A stretch of 32,836 nucleotides of DNA from Acidobacteriaceae bacterium (lineage in GTDB: Bacteria; Acidobacteriota; Terriglobia; Terriglobales; Acidobacteriaceae): contig PMAT01000028.1 in the NCBI GenBank assembly GCA_003152695.1, positions 30,660 through 63,495 on the forward strand, given 5' to 3'. The position numbers and the translations under genes were made by a program. Shown here in pieces: positions 1 through 6,798 of this stretch. Positions within the stretch are counted from its first letter, which is position 1. Each line of letters starts with the position of its first letter. The notes beneath the pieces were generated by a model. It was not told the origin of the DNA. It made no database searches and saw only the letters and a program-made list of their open reading frames with translations.

Positions 1-728
1 CCCTCGCTCTCCTCGCCGTCGCCCGAATTGCGCAGGTCGAGAATGATCTTCTTGGCGCCTTCCTTCTGCACTGCTTTCAGCTTATTGGCGATTTCCTGCG
101 AACGCCCCTTGGGGAAGTCATCCACCTTGATGTAGGCGATGCCGTCTTCCATCATCTTGTCGCTGATCGGCGGGTCAACAACAATGGCGCGCGTCAGTTC
201 CGACTTCACCGGCTGCGCCCGCCGCGGACGCACCACGGAAACATTGACCACCGACCCCGGAGTCCCGGTCAGCAGGCCGTCAATCTCCGCCAGCGACATG
301 TCGCGCGTGGTCTTGCCTTCGATGGCCTCGATGATGTCGCCGCTCTCGATGTCCGCCTTGTCGGCCGGCCCGCCCGGAATCACCGAGATCACCGCCGCAT
401 AGCCGTAGCGCTTGGAAACCGCGGCGCCGATGCCAGCCTTGCCTTCCTTGCGCTGCTTGTAATCCTTGTACTCGGTGGGATCGAGATAGCTGGAGTTGGC
501 GTCCAGCGATTCCAGCAACCCGTGCAGGGCGCCGCTCGTAACGCTGGGAATGTTCGGTTCCTCGACGTACTCGGTACGAATACGCGACAGCACTTCGCTG
601 TAAACGCCCAGCTGGCGATACGAACCGTCGTCATTGGTGTTGGCGCGAACTCCCAGTCCGCCAACCACGGCAAACGTGGCCAGCACAAAAGAGAGGGTAA
701 GAACGATAAGCTTGGTGGTCTTTGACAT
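1..728 (-). CDS. S41 family C-terminal processing peptidase with PDZ domain (partial, N-terminal part)
   Basis: The gene starts with an ATG at 728 and runs off the left edge, so only about 242 residues are visible. Residues 1-28 form a hydrophobic signal/anchor segment (SKTTKLIVLTLSFVLATFAV). Next comes the S41 N-terminal helical region (YSEVLSRIRTEYVEEP, then LLESLDANSSYLDPTEY). A PDZ domain follows, containing VISVIPGGPADKADIESGD and the I-x-G-K-T-T-R-D stretch. The start of the protease core is also visible (IAYIKVDDFPKG, then IILDLRN). Proteases of this family sit in the periplasm and trim or degrade envelope proteins from their C termini, using a Ser/Lys dyad that lies beyond the window. 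The loop after DLRN reads SGDGEESEG instead of the usual N-P-G-G, so this is a divergent branch. Family assignment is secure; the substrate is unknown. Confidence 0.9.
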   Translation of the reverse strand, partial: MSKTTKLIVLTLSFVLATFAVVGGLGVRANTNDDGSYRQLGVYSEVLSRIRTEYVEEPNIPSVTSGALHGLLESLDANSSYLDPTEYKDYKQRKEGKAGIGAAVSKRYGYAAVISVIPGGPADKADIESGDIIEAIEGKTTRDMSLAEIDGLLTGTPGSVVNVSVVRPRRAQPVKSELTRAIVVDPPISDKMMEDGIAYIKVDDFPKGRSQEIANKLKAVQKEGAKKIILDLRNSGDGEESE

Positions 729-927
729 GTGTAATTCGCTGGGAGGGACACTCTCGCTCCCATTCTACCTCAGTTTCGATGCCAGACTGACGGGAAGGTG
801 GCAGGAAAAATTGCCTAACTTCCCGCAAATTGTCCACTTCCGGCTGTCGGTTGGACGTAGGCTGAAGGCGAATCGTAAGCGCCTCCCCGTAGACTCTCTC
901 GACCGGCAAATCAGCAAATCGTGGCAC

Positions 928-1302
928 TCACCGTTCATTCATTTTATCCCGGCCAAAGTGCCCACCGGCGTTGACGTGATCTAGCCGATTGATTTTCTCT
1001 AACTCCTTCTGCAGGAACTTTTTAGTCTGGTAAGCATCGTAATCCGCCTGCATCCCCAGCCAGAACGATTCCGTCGTGCCGAAGAACTTTGCCAGGCGCA
1101 CTGCCGTGTCGGCGCTGATCGCTCTCTTCTCGAGAACAATGTCATTGATCCGGGGGACGGGTACGTGGAGCTCGTGCGCCAGACGGTAGGGCGTTAGGTG
1201 CAAGGGCTTGAGATACTCCTCGCGAAGGATCTCCCCCGGATGAAGGGTCCATGTTCTTTCTTTTTTCATGTTCAGGCTGTGGCCCTTACGCGGATCGTTC
1301 AT
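928..1302 (-). CDS. higA: HigA-type antitoxin, XRE helix-turn-helix protein
   Basis: This 124-residue protein has the HigA signature. HPGEILREEYLKPL is at residues 22-35. A helix-turn-helix follows (TPYRLAHELHVPVPRINDI, then ISADTAVRLAKFFGTT) and then the family motif SFWLGMQADYDAY. HigA antitoxins neutralise HigB RNase toxins by binding them and also repress their own promoter. The gene lies 51 bases downstream of higB on the same strand, the toxin-first order typical of higBA. The ATG at 1302 was chosen because AAGGA lies 8 bases upstream; a second in-frame ATG at 1269 has no comparable ribosome binding site. The C-terminal tail after about residue 95 (KFLQKELEKINRLDHVNAGG) is charged and probably helical. 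Confidence 0.88.
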   Translation of the reverse strand: MNDPRKGHSLNMKKERTWTLHPGEILREEYLKPLHLTPYRLAHELHVPVPRINDIVLEKRAISADTAVRLAKFFGTTESFWLGMQADYDAYQTKKFLQKELEKINRLDHVNAGGHFGRDKMNER

Positions 1303-1353
1303 TTGCTTGTTCCTTCGTGCATGATCGTGCAGGCTTTTATGCCTGCGACACTA

Positions 1354-1635
1354 TCAGTGATAATCGACGATCGCTACGTCGTAAGCATCGCCGTTTCTGA
1401 ACTCAAAACAAAGCCGATACTGGTCGTTAATTCGAATACTATATTGTCCCTCGCGCTCGCCTTTCAAAGCCTCCAAGCGATTTCCCGGTGGAGAAGCCAG
1501 GTCGCTAAGCTGGCGCGCAAATTCAAGTTGGAATAGCTTGCGCTTGGCGACTCGGTGGAGACTGGCGGGAAGACGCCGGCTTCTTCCTGACCCATAAAAC
1601 TGCTCCGTCTGCGAATCAGCGAAGCTCTTAATCAC
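1354..1635 (-). CDS. higB: HigB/RelE-superfamily toxin
   Basis: This 93-residue basic protein belongs to the RelE/HigB fold. Visible hallmarks are KSFADSQTEQFY at the N terminus, RVAKRKLFQLEFARQLSDLASPPGNRLEALKG in the middle (quoted here as the basic helix followed by P-P-G-N-R-L-E-A-L), and the terminal strands YSIRINDQYRLCFEF and AYDVAIVDYH. Family members cleave mRNA in the ribosomal A site, using basic residues on the central sheet such as the R of QYRLCF. The start codon is GTG at 1635. It coincides with the predicted transcription start of the promoter described next, so the message may be leaderless. It is paired with higA immediately downstream. Confidence 0.88.
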   Translation of the reverse strand: MIKSFADSQTEQFYGSGRSRRLPASLHRVAKRKLFQLEFARQLSDLASPPGNRLEALKGEREGQYSIRINDQYRLCFEFRNGDAYDVAIVDYH

Positions 1636-1641
1636 CAGTGT

Positions 1642-1676
1642 ATAATAACGCTAGAAGTTATTAACGTCAAACGTTA
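1642..1676 (-). promoter_or_regulatory. higBA promoter with overlapping palindromic operator
   Basis: Read on the minus strand there is a -35 TTGACG (1670-1665), a 17-base spacer and a -10 TATTAT (1647-1642). Overlapping the -35 is a perfect inverted repeat TAACGT-CAA-ACGTTA (1662-1676). A second one, ATAAC-N7-GTTAT (1645-1661), covers the -10 and the spacer. HigA proteins are known to repress by binding such dyads at the higBA promoter, so these are the likely operator half-sites. Binding itself is inferred. Confidence 0.7.
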
Positions 1677-1808
1677 TCATTCAAAGGGTGGCAGTGCAAC
1701 CATCCATGCCCAACCACTGACGCTTGCTGGTGCCTTTTAGCGTGTGATCACCCTCACAACCTGCGCTACGCCCGCCCTGATAAACTTTTTTACGTTGAAC
1801 CCCGGAAA

Positions 1809-1834
1809 GCGAAGAGCGAAAGGCGAAGAGCGAA
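1809..1834 (+). repeat. 12-bp direct repeat just upstream of hemL
   Basis: GCGAAGAGCGAA occurs at 1809-1820 and again at 1823-1834, a period of 14 bases, ending two bases before the hemL ATG. The second copy occupies the ribosome-binding-site position (AGGCGAAGAG). It may be a simple slippage duplication in the leader; no function is claimed. Confidence 0.7.
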
Positions 1835-1836
1835 CT

Positions 1837-3132
1837 ATGACCCGCAATCTTGACAAGTCCCGCGCACTGCAAACCCGCGCGGAGCAGCTCATTCCCGGCG
1901 GAGTCAATTCGCCGGTCCGCGCCTTCCGTTCGGTGGGCGGCACGCCGCCATTTCTGGTCCGCGGCCTGGGCTCGTACGTGTGGGACGCCGACGGCAACCG
2001 CTACATCGACTACGTGGGCTCGTGGGGGCCACTGATCCTCGGCCACTCGCCGCCCGAGGTCATCGAGGCCATCGTCCAGGCTGCGCGCAATGGCACCAGC
2101 TTCGGTGCTTCTACTCCAACCGAAGCTGACCTGGCCGAACTGGTGATCGAGGCCTTTCCCGCAATCGAGAAGGTCCGCTTCGTCAGCTCGGGAACAGAAG
2201 CGACGATGTCGGCGATCCGGCTGGCCCGCGCGCATACTCGGCGCAAGTTCATCGTGAAGTTCGAAGGCTGCTATCACGGGCACAGCGACGCCCTGCTGGT
2301 GAAAGCCGGCTCCGGCGTGGCGACGCTCGGCATTCCCGGCTCGGCGGGCGTGCCAGAAGAGTTTGTCGAGTTCACCCTGGCGCTGCCCTACAACGATCGC
2401 AGCGCCGTTGAGGCCGCCTTCGCCAAATTCCAAGGCCAGATCGCCTGCGTGATCGTCGAGCCGGTGGTCGGCAACATGGGATGCGTTCCGCCCCAGCCGG
2501 GCTACCTCGCGGCCCTGCGCGAGATCACCGCGCGCGAAGGGGCGCTGCTCATCTTCGACGAGGTAATGACCGGCTTTCGCGTGGCCTTTGGCGGCGCCTC
2601 GGAGCTGCACAACATCAAGCCTGACCTCACGACACTGGGCAAGATCATCGGCGGCGGCCTGCCGGTGGGCGCGTACGGCGGACCGGCAGCGATCATGGAC
2701 TTGGTCGCGCCCGTTGGCCCCGTGTATCAGGCGGGCACGCTGAGCGGCAACCCGCTGGCAATGGCGGCGGGCATCGCCACGCTGTGCCAGTTGAAGGCCA
2801 ACCGGCAGCAGTTCTATCAGCAGCTCGATGACATGGCGGGCAAGCTGGTGGCGGGCGTCACCGCAGCGGCCAAAGAGGCGGGCGTGGCCATGACCGCCAA
2901 CCGCGTGGGGTCGATGTTCACGTTCTTCTTCACCGATAAGCAGGTCACCGATTGGGACAGCGCGGCCACCTGCGACACCGCCAAGTTTGGCCGCTTCCAT
3001 GGCGCCCTGCTCGACGCCGGCGTCTGGCTGCCGCCGTCGCAGTTTGAGGCCGCATTCCTCAGCATCGCGCATACCCAAGGGGATATCGACAACACCATCG
3101 CCGCAGCGAGAGAAGCGCTGGCGCTGCTGTGA
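1837..3132 (+). CDS. hemL: glutamate-1-semialdehyde 2,1-aminomutase
   Basis: This 431-residue cytoplasmic PLP enzyme converts glutamate-1-semialdehyde to 5-aminolevulinate, the last step of the C5 route to haem. Diagnostic motifs are [13 protein letters not shown] (18-30), [11 protein letters not shown] (60-70), [15 protein letters not shown] (117-131), FEGCYHGH (142-149), the cofactor aspartate in FDEVMTGFR (240-248) and the PLP lysine K269 in [16 protein letters not shown]. The length equals the family norm. The open frame extends upstream to 1744, but homology begins at the ATG at 1837, so that start is used. It is a single gene, divergent from higBA. The terminal segment [11 protein letters not shown]-type helix (here [13 protein letters not shown]) matches the usual end of the family, so the gene looks complete. 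Confidence 0.96.
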   Translation: MTRNLDKSRALQTRAEQLIPGGVNSPVRAFRSVGGTPPFLVRGLGSYVWDADGNRYIDYVGSWGPLILGHSPPEVIEAIVQAARNGTSFGASTPTEADLAELVIEAFPAIEKVRFVSSGTEATMSAIRLARAHTRRKFIVKFEGCYHGHSDALLVKAGSGVATLGIPGSAGVPEEFVEFTLALPYNDRSAVEAAFAKFQGQIACVIVEPVVGNMGCVPPQPGYLAALREITAREGALLIFDEVMTGFRVAFGGASELHNIKPDLTTLGKIIGGGLPVGAYGGPAAIMDLVAPVGPVYQAGTLSGNPLAMAAGIATLCQLKANRQQFYQQLDDMAGKLVAGVTAAAKEAGVAMTANRVGSMFTFFFTDKQVTDWDSAATCDTAKFGRFHGALLDAGVWLPPSQFEAAFLSIAHTQGDIDNTIAAAREALALL

Positions 3133-3145
3133 GGTGCTTTGGCTG

Positions 3146-3180
3146 TTGCTAATTGCTAGTTGCTAACTGCTACCTGCTGC
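3146..3180. repeat. 7-bp tandem repeat, five units
   Basis: Five consecutive 7-base units are visible: TTGCTAA, TTGCTAG, TTGCTAA, CTGCTAC, CTGCTGC. They span the gap between hemL and the convergent deacetylase gene. On the minus strand they encode the last residues (MQQVAVSN) and the stop codon of that gene, so repeat expansion may have fixed its current C terminus. Confidence 0.75.
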
Positions 3181-3884
3181 ATCTCCATCATTTCGGGAAT
3201 CGTCACGAACTCGAACCCCTCGCCCCGATAGCGCCTGAGGATGCGGTCGCTGGCTTCGACGCTGCGGCTGCGGTTGGCGCCCATGCGCACATGCGAGCCG
3301 TCGTGGAGCAGGATAACATCGCCGCCGCGGATCTGGCGCTCAGCATGGGCGACGATCTCGTCAGCCGACTTCGCTTTCCAGTCGTAACAGGTGACGTTCC
3401 ACATCACCGACTGCAGCCCGAAGGCTCGCACCGTGCGCAGCGTGGCCGTACGCCGCCCCCCAAACGGAGGCCGGAATATCTTCGTTTCGACGCCGGTGGC
3501 GTCAAAGATGGCTTGCCTGGTTTGCGCAAGCTGGCGGCGCACCTCGGTCGCCGGTGCAAAAATCAGGTTGGGATGGCTCCAGGTATGGCTGCCAATGGCA
3601 TGACCGGCAGCGACCAGGGCGCGCGCAATCTCGGGTGTCTGCTGAACATATTGTCCAATGAGAAAAAATGTGGCCTTCACGCCGTGGCGTTCCAGTACTT
3701 CCATCATGCGCCAGGTATAGGGATCGTTAGGCCCGTCGTCGTAGGTGAGCGCCAGCAGGCGCGAGCCGGGGCCCAGGCCGACGAATGTCTGGCCATAAAG
3801 CTGCGAGGTGGGCGACATGGTGTGGTAGCCCGCCCAGCAAGCCAGTCCCGCAATCCCGGCGCCGCCAATGAGTCCTGCAATCAT
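3156..3884 (-). CDS. polysaccharide deacetylase (NodB homology domain), membrane-anchored
   Basis: This 242-residue protein has an uncleaved hydrophobic anchor or signal at residues 1-19 (IAGLIGGAGIAGLACWAG) followed by one NodB domain. All five carbohydrate-esterase-4 motifs are visible: TYDDGP (47-52, catalytic base D49 and metal ligand D50), H100-T-W-S-H104 (metal ligands), RPPFGGR (138-144), the W-N/D region (162-169) and ILLHDG (191-196). Such enzymes use Zn or a similar metal to remove N-acetyl groups from peptidoglycan or chitin-like glycans outside the membrane. It is convergent with hemL and divergent from the kinase gene at 4010. The substrate cannot be read from the sequence. Confidence 0.93.
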   Translation of the reverse strand: MIAGLIGGAGIAGLACWAGYHTMSPTSQLYGQTFVGLGPGSRLLALTYDDGPNDPYTWRMMEVLERHGVKATFFLIGQYVQQTPEIARALVAAGHAIGSHTWSHPNLIFAPATEVRRQLAQTRQAIFDATGVETKIFRPPFGGRRTATLRTVRAFGLQSVMWNVTCYDWKAKSADEIVAHAERQIRGGDVILLHDGSHVRMGANRSRSVEASDRILRRYRGEGFEFVTIPEMMEMQQVAVSN

Positions 3885-4009
3885 GGAATTGGCTCGATTG
3901 TAACCGCGGCGGCGTTCCCCGGTGGAAAACTCGGGCCAACATTTACTATCACGACAATTGCGCCCAGGCGGCAGGCAAGATATTCTGCGATTCGTAACGT
4001 TTTATTCCC

Positions 4010-4678
4010 ATGGCGAACCTTTTCGAACCACCCCGCTACATCGCAGTCGAAGGCCCGATTCGCGTCGGCAAGAGCACCCTCTGCCAGGTCATCGCGGAAA
4101 CCCTGCACGCGCAGCGCATCACCGAGCCTGAGCGTAACCCGTTTCTGCGATCGTTCTACGACGGCGAGCGCGGGGCCGCCTTCCAGGCGCAGTTCGCGTT
4201 CCTGATCGCGCGCTATGAGCAACTGGGCAGCCTCGACGTCAAGCGCAATCCCAACAAGACCTACGTTGCCGATTACATTTTCGAAAAGGACAAGCTGTTC
4301 GCTTGCCTTAATCTGGGCGATGCGGAGCTGGAGGTTTACAACCGCTACTACGAGCTGTTCCGGCAAAACGTGCCCACGCCCGATTTGGTCATTTACCTAC
4401 AAGCCACGCCCGAGGTGCTGAAGAAGCGGCTGAAGAAAAAGAACGCCCCCGGCGAAAAGGCCATCAGCGACGACTATCTGGAAGAGGTGATCAAGGCGTA
4501 CGAACACTTTTTCTTTCACTACACCTCGTCGGACCTGCTGATCGTGAACACCTCCGAGATCGACTTCGTGGAACGCAGCGAAGACTTGCAGGCATTGCTG
4601 CGGCGGGTCAGCGAGCCCATCCGCGGCACGCAGTACTTCCTGCCGCTGGGCCCGGACGAGCAATCCGCCCGGGTGTAG
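4010..4678 (+). CDS. deoxynucleoside kinase (dNK/dGK-dAK family)
   Basis: This 222-residue P-loop kinase has IAVEGPIRVGKST (Walker A, residues 11-23). It also has the substrate-pocket segment TEPERNPFLRSFY, the Q-F-A-F-L-I-A-R-Y-E helix, a D-Y-I-F-E-K-D-K-L-F motif (88-97) where related enzymes have DRS, and PDLVIYLQA (124-132). The basic lid KKRLKKKNAPGEK is at 138-150. Members phosphorylate deoxynucleosides in salvage using ATP. It belongs with the dCTP deaminase at 6799 in deoxynucleotide metabolism, but the two genes are not in one operon (opposite strands). The C-terminal tail (about 15 residues after RGTQYFLPLG) is short. Nucleoside preference cannot be decided here. Confidence 0.88.
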   Translation: MANLFEPPRYIAVEGPIRVGKSTLCQVIAETLHAQRITEPERNPFLRSFYDGERGAAFQAQFAFLIARYEQLGSLDVKRNPNKTYVADYIFEKDKLFACLNLGDAELEVYNRYYELFRQNVPTPDLVIYLQATPEVLKKRLKKKNAPGEKAISDDYLEEVIKAYEHFFFHYTSSDLLIVNTSEIDFVERSEDLQALLRRVSEPIRGTQYFLPLGPDEQSARV

Positions 4679-4689
4679 AGCGATTCCAG

Positions 4690-4709
4690 GACCACCTCGG
4701 CCGGTGGTC
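4690..4709. terminator. possible bidirectional hairpin between convergent genes
   Basis: GACCACC (4690-4696) and GGTGGTC (4703-4709) form a perfect 7-bp stem around TCGGCC. It lies between the stop codons of the kinase (4678) and the convergent leuD (4747). There is no T-run on either side, so intrinsic termination is only a guess from position. Confidence 0.35.
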
Positions 4710-4746
4710 ACGCCGGCTTTTGGGCCAGCCCGCGAGGATGGGCAGT

Positions 4747-5388
4747 CTATACGCCGCAGGTTTGAGCAGTTGTCAGGGGTTCATGTACCGCGCTGCAGGA
4801 ACGTGTGGCGGCATTCTTCGAGCGCGCAATGTCAGCTTCGTGCAGCAACGTCATCCCAATCTCATCCAGCCCGTGCAAGAGGCGATGACGGCGGAATGCT
4901 TCGACCGCAAAGCCTTCAGAGAGACCAAACTCATCGGCGATCGTTTGCGCTTCAAGATCAATCGTCAATTCATACGGCCGCTGGGTCTGCGCGCTTTCCG
5001 CAATGCGGCGGACCAGCGGCTCTTCCATTTCGATCAGCAACAGGCCGTTGTTGCCCGCGTTGGTGCGAAAGATATCGGCGTACGATGGGGCGATGATGGC
5101 GCGGAAGCCAAACTCCGACAGCGCCCAGGCTGCGTGTTCTCGTGAGGAGCCGCAACCAAAATTCTTTCCAGCCACCAAGATGCTTGCGCAACAGTAGTGC
5201 TCCTGGTTGAGCACGAAATCGTGCCACGGCGTTCCATCGCCATGGAAACGCCAACCCGAGAAGAGGTGGACGCCAAAACCGGTGCGCTCGATGCTCTTCA
5301 GATGTTGCTTGGGGATGATCTGGTCGGTGTCGATGTTCTCCCGCAGCAGTGGCACAACGGCCCCGCGATGTTGGCGAAACGGTTCCAT
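4747..5388 (-). CDS. leuD: 3-isopropylmalate dehydratase small subunit
   Basis: This 213-residue swivelling-domain subunit works with LeuC to isomerise 2- and 3-isopropylmalate in leucine synthesis. Motifs visible are PLLRENIDTDQIIPKQHL (13-30), ILVAGKNFGCGSSREHAAWAL (about 70-90, quoted as two pieces G-K-N-F-G-C-G-S-S-R-E-H), SYADIFRTNAGNNGLL (about 102-117) and the C-terminal HGLDEIGMTLLHEADI. About 25 residues after that motif are a non-conserved tail. The ATG at 5388 has AGGAG five bases upstream. leuC is not adjacent and only a fragment of leuB lies upstream, so LeuD must partner with a LeuC encoded elsewhere or be a relic. Confidence 0.93.
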   Translation of the reverse strand: MEPFRQHRGAVVPLLRENIDTDQIIPKQHLKSIERTGFGVHLFSGWRFHGDGTPWHDFVLNQEHYCCASILVAGKNFGCGSSREHAAWALSEFGFRAIIAPSYADIFRTNAGNNGLLLIEMEEPLVRRIAESAQTQRPYELTIDLEAQTIADEFGLSEGFAVEAFRRHRLLHGLDEIGMTLLHEADIARSKNAATRSCSAVHEPLTTAQTCGV

Positions 5389-5458
5389 CTTTACTCCTTG
5401 TAATGCCAGCCGCGAACATCGACGAAGTGTCCCGCGACAGCTGCGGCTGTGGCTGGGC

Positions 5459-5689
5459 TCACCAGCCGCCGATACTCGCCGACGCCAGCATGCCCAGCGA
5501 TCCGCAAATTACCGAGGCTTCGTCCGAAAGGATGTCGCCAAACAGGTTTTCGGTGAGCACCACGTAATAGCGTGCAGGCGTCGTGATCATCTGCATGGCG
5601 AACGAATCCACCAAAGCGTACTCCAGTTTCACGTCGGGATACTGCTTAGCAATCTCGGTGACGGCACAAGCTCCTGCGGAGCGATACAT
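5459..5689 (-). pseudogene. leuB: remnant of 3-isopropylmalate dehydrogenase (leuB), both ends missing
   Basis: The reading frame contains about 66 residues typical of the LeuB/isocitrate dehydrogenase family: [20 protein letters not shown], then [20 protein letters not shown], then [25 protein letters not shown]. Intact enzymes have about 350 residues; the NAD/substrate-binding N-terminal half and everything after SASIG are absent. A stop follows two codons later. Homology starts near 5664. Upstream of that is unrelated sequence carrying an inverted repeat GCTCC-TGC-GGAGC (5670-5682). The remnant lies directly upstream of leuD in the same orientation, suggesting a former leuB(C)D operon that lost most of leuB and all of leuC. 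Confidence 0.85.
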
Positions 5690-5756
5690 GTGGCACGTAG
5701 AGCGTTAGCGAGGCGGCGTTTCAGAACAGCTTGCGGTAATGCCAAAGCTGGCCGGC

Positions 5757-6710
5757 CTATTTGGGCCAGGTGTTAGCGCTTGGTCCGGGAGCCGGGGCGC
5801 CCTTGGCGGGGGCGTTCTGTGGGTAATCGAGGTCCACCATCTGCGAGCCCGGTGGCTGCTGCAAGGCGAACTGATCATCCCTGATCGGGTCATTCATGAT
5901 CAGCTTGTTAACGGTCAGCCGGATGGAGTATTCCTCCTGTGGGCGCTCAATCTCAATCACTGTTGGATAGCTGACGCCGGTGTAATCCCTGTAGACCTGA
6001 TAGGTGACTTCGGTAGCGATTTCGCCGGTGGTGTCGTAAATAATCTGGTGGTGGGGAACCAGGTTCACGCGCTCGAATAGGATCTTGCGGAACAAATACC
6101 AGCCCGAGCCGGAGTCGGAACGGCGGATGATGTCGATAACATAATCCGGCTGCTGCACCAGTTTCTTGGTCTTCGCGTCCACCACGGTCTCGGTGTCGTT
6201 CTCCAAAACCGCAATTTCATCGTTATCGATCGCCGGCAGGAACAGTGCGTTGTAGATGACCTGGGGCCGCAGGTTCTCCAGCGGGTTGGCCGCAGGTCGG
6301 GTGACCTCGGCGCTGCCAACGTAGAACTTGTTCTTTGCCGGAATGGACAGTTTGAAGCGATCTCCATCGCTCACCATATCAAAGGCCTTGTTGCGCACGA
6401 TGGGAAACAGCCCGATCATGCGCAGCATGTCCGGCTTGCGCACCAGAATGTAGCCCATGATCTCCTGGTAGTCGGTAACCTTGCCTTTCTTTTCTCCTCC
6501 CACGGAGGTAGCAATCTCGACGGTCGCGTTCAGGGTCTTGATCTGCAAGGCTTGCTGGTTGATACGGTCCACCAGCTCCTGTTTGGTGGCCGTCTGCAGT
6601 TTGGCCGTGCTGGTCCGCATCTCGACGACACGGGTGCGGAACAGGCATCCAGTCTCGCCGGCCAGAAGTGCAACCAGGGCGACTGCGGCAAGGATGGGGG
6701 ATCGTCTCAT
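5757..6710 (-). CDS. LolA/LolB-like (DUF4292-type) envelope protein, probable lipoprotein
   Basis: This 317-residue protein has a signal segment RRSPILAAVALVALLAGETGC; the Cys at 22 may be lipidated, although the residues before it (E-T-G) are a poor lipobox. After a helical stretch (TATKQELVDRINQQALQIKT) it shows a beta-rich pattern reminiscent of LolA/LolB-type lipid-binding folds: NATVEIATSV, YILVRKPDMLRMIGLFPIVR, DGDRFKLSIPAKNKFYVG, then ATEVTYQVYR and GVSYPTVIEIERP. The C terminus is Pro/Ala-rich and low-complexity. A role in outer-membrane lipoprotein or lipid handling is inferred from the fold resemblance only. It is alone on the minus strand between leuB' and dcd. Confidence 0.7.
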   Translation of the reverse strand: MRRSPILAAVALVALLAGETGCLFRTRVVEMRTSTAKLQTATKQELVDRINQQALQIKTLNATVEIATSVGGEKKGKVTDYQEIMGYILVRKPDMLRMIGLFPIVRNKAFDMVSDGDRFKLSIPAKNKFYVGSAEVTRPAANPLENLRPQVIYNALFLPAIDNDEIAVLENDTETVVDAKTKKLVQQPDYVIDIIRRSDSGSGWYLFRKILFERVNLVPHHQIIYDTTGEIATEVTYQVYRDYTGVSYPTVIEIERPQEEYSIRLTVNKLIMNDPIRDDQFALQQPPGSQMVDLDYPQNAPAKGAPAPGPSANTWPK

Positions 6711-6798
6711 AATGGATCGGGGCGCAGCCGATCGACTGGATTATTCAGTATATAGCGCAGCCCGGCTTTGGGAGAATTCGATGGCGCGGAGAGCCTCT

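Noticed and set aside
1681-3078. A 465-codon open frame on the minus strand opposite hemL
   Set aside because: It is antisense to the highly conserved hemL, has Arg/His/Ala-rich composition typical of a high-GC shadow frame, and no recognisable motif.
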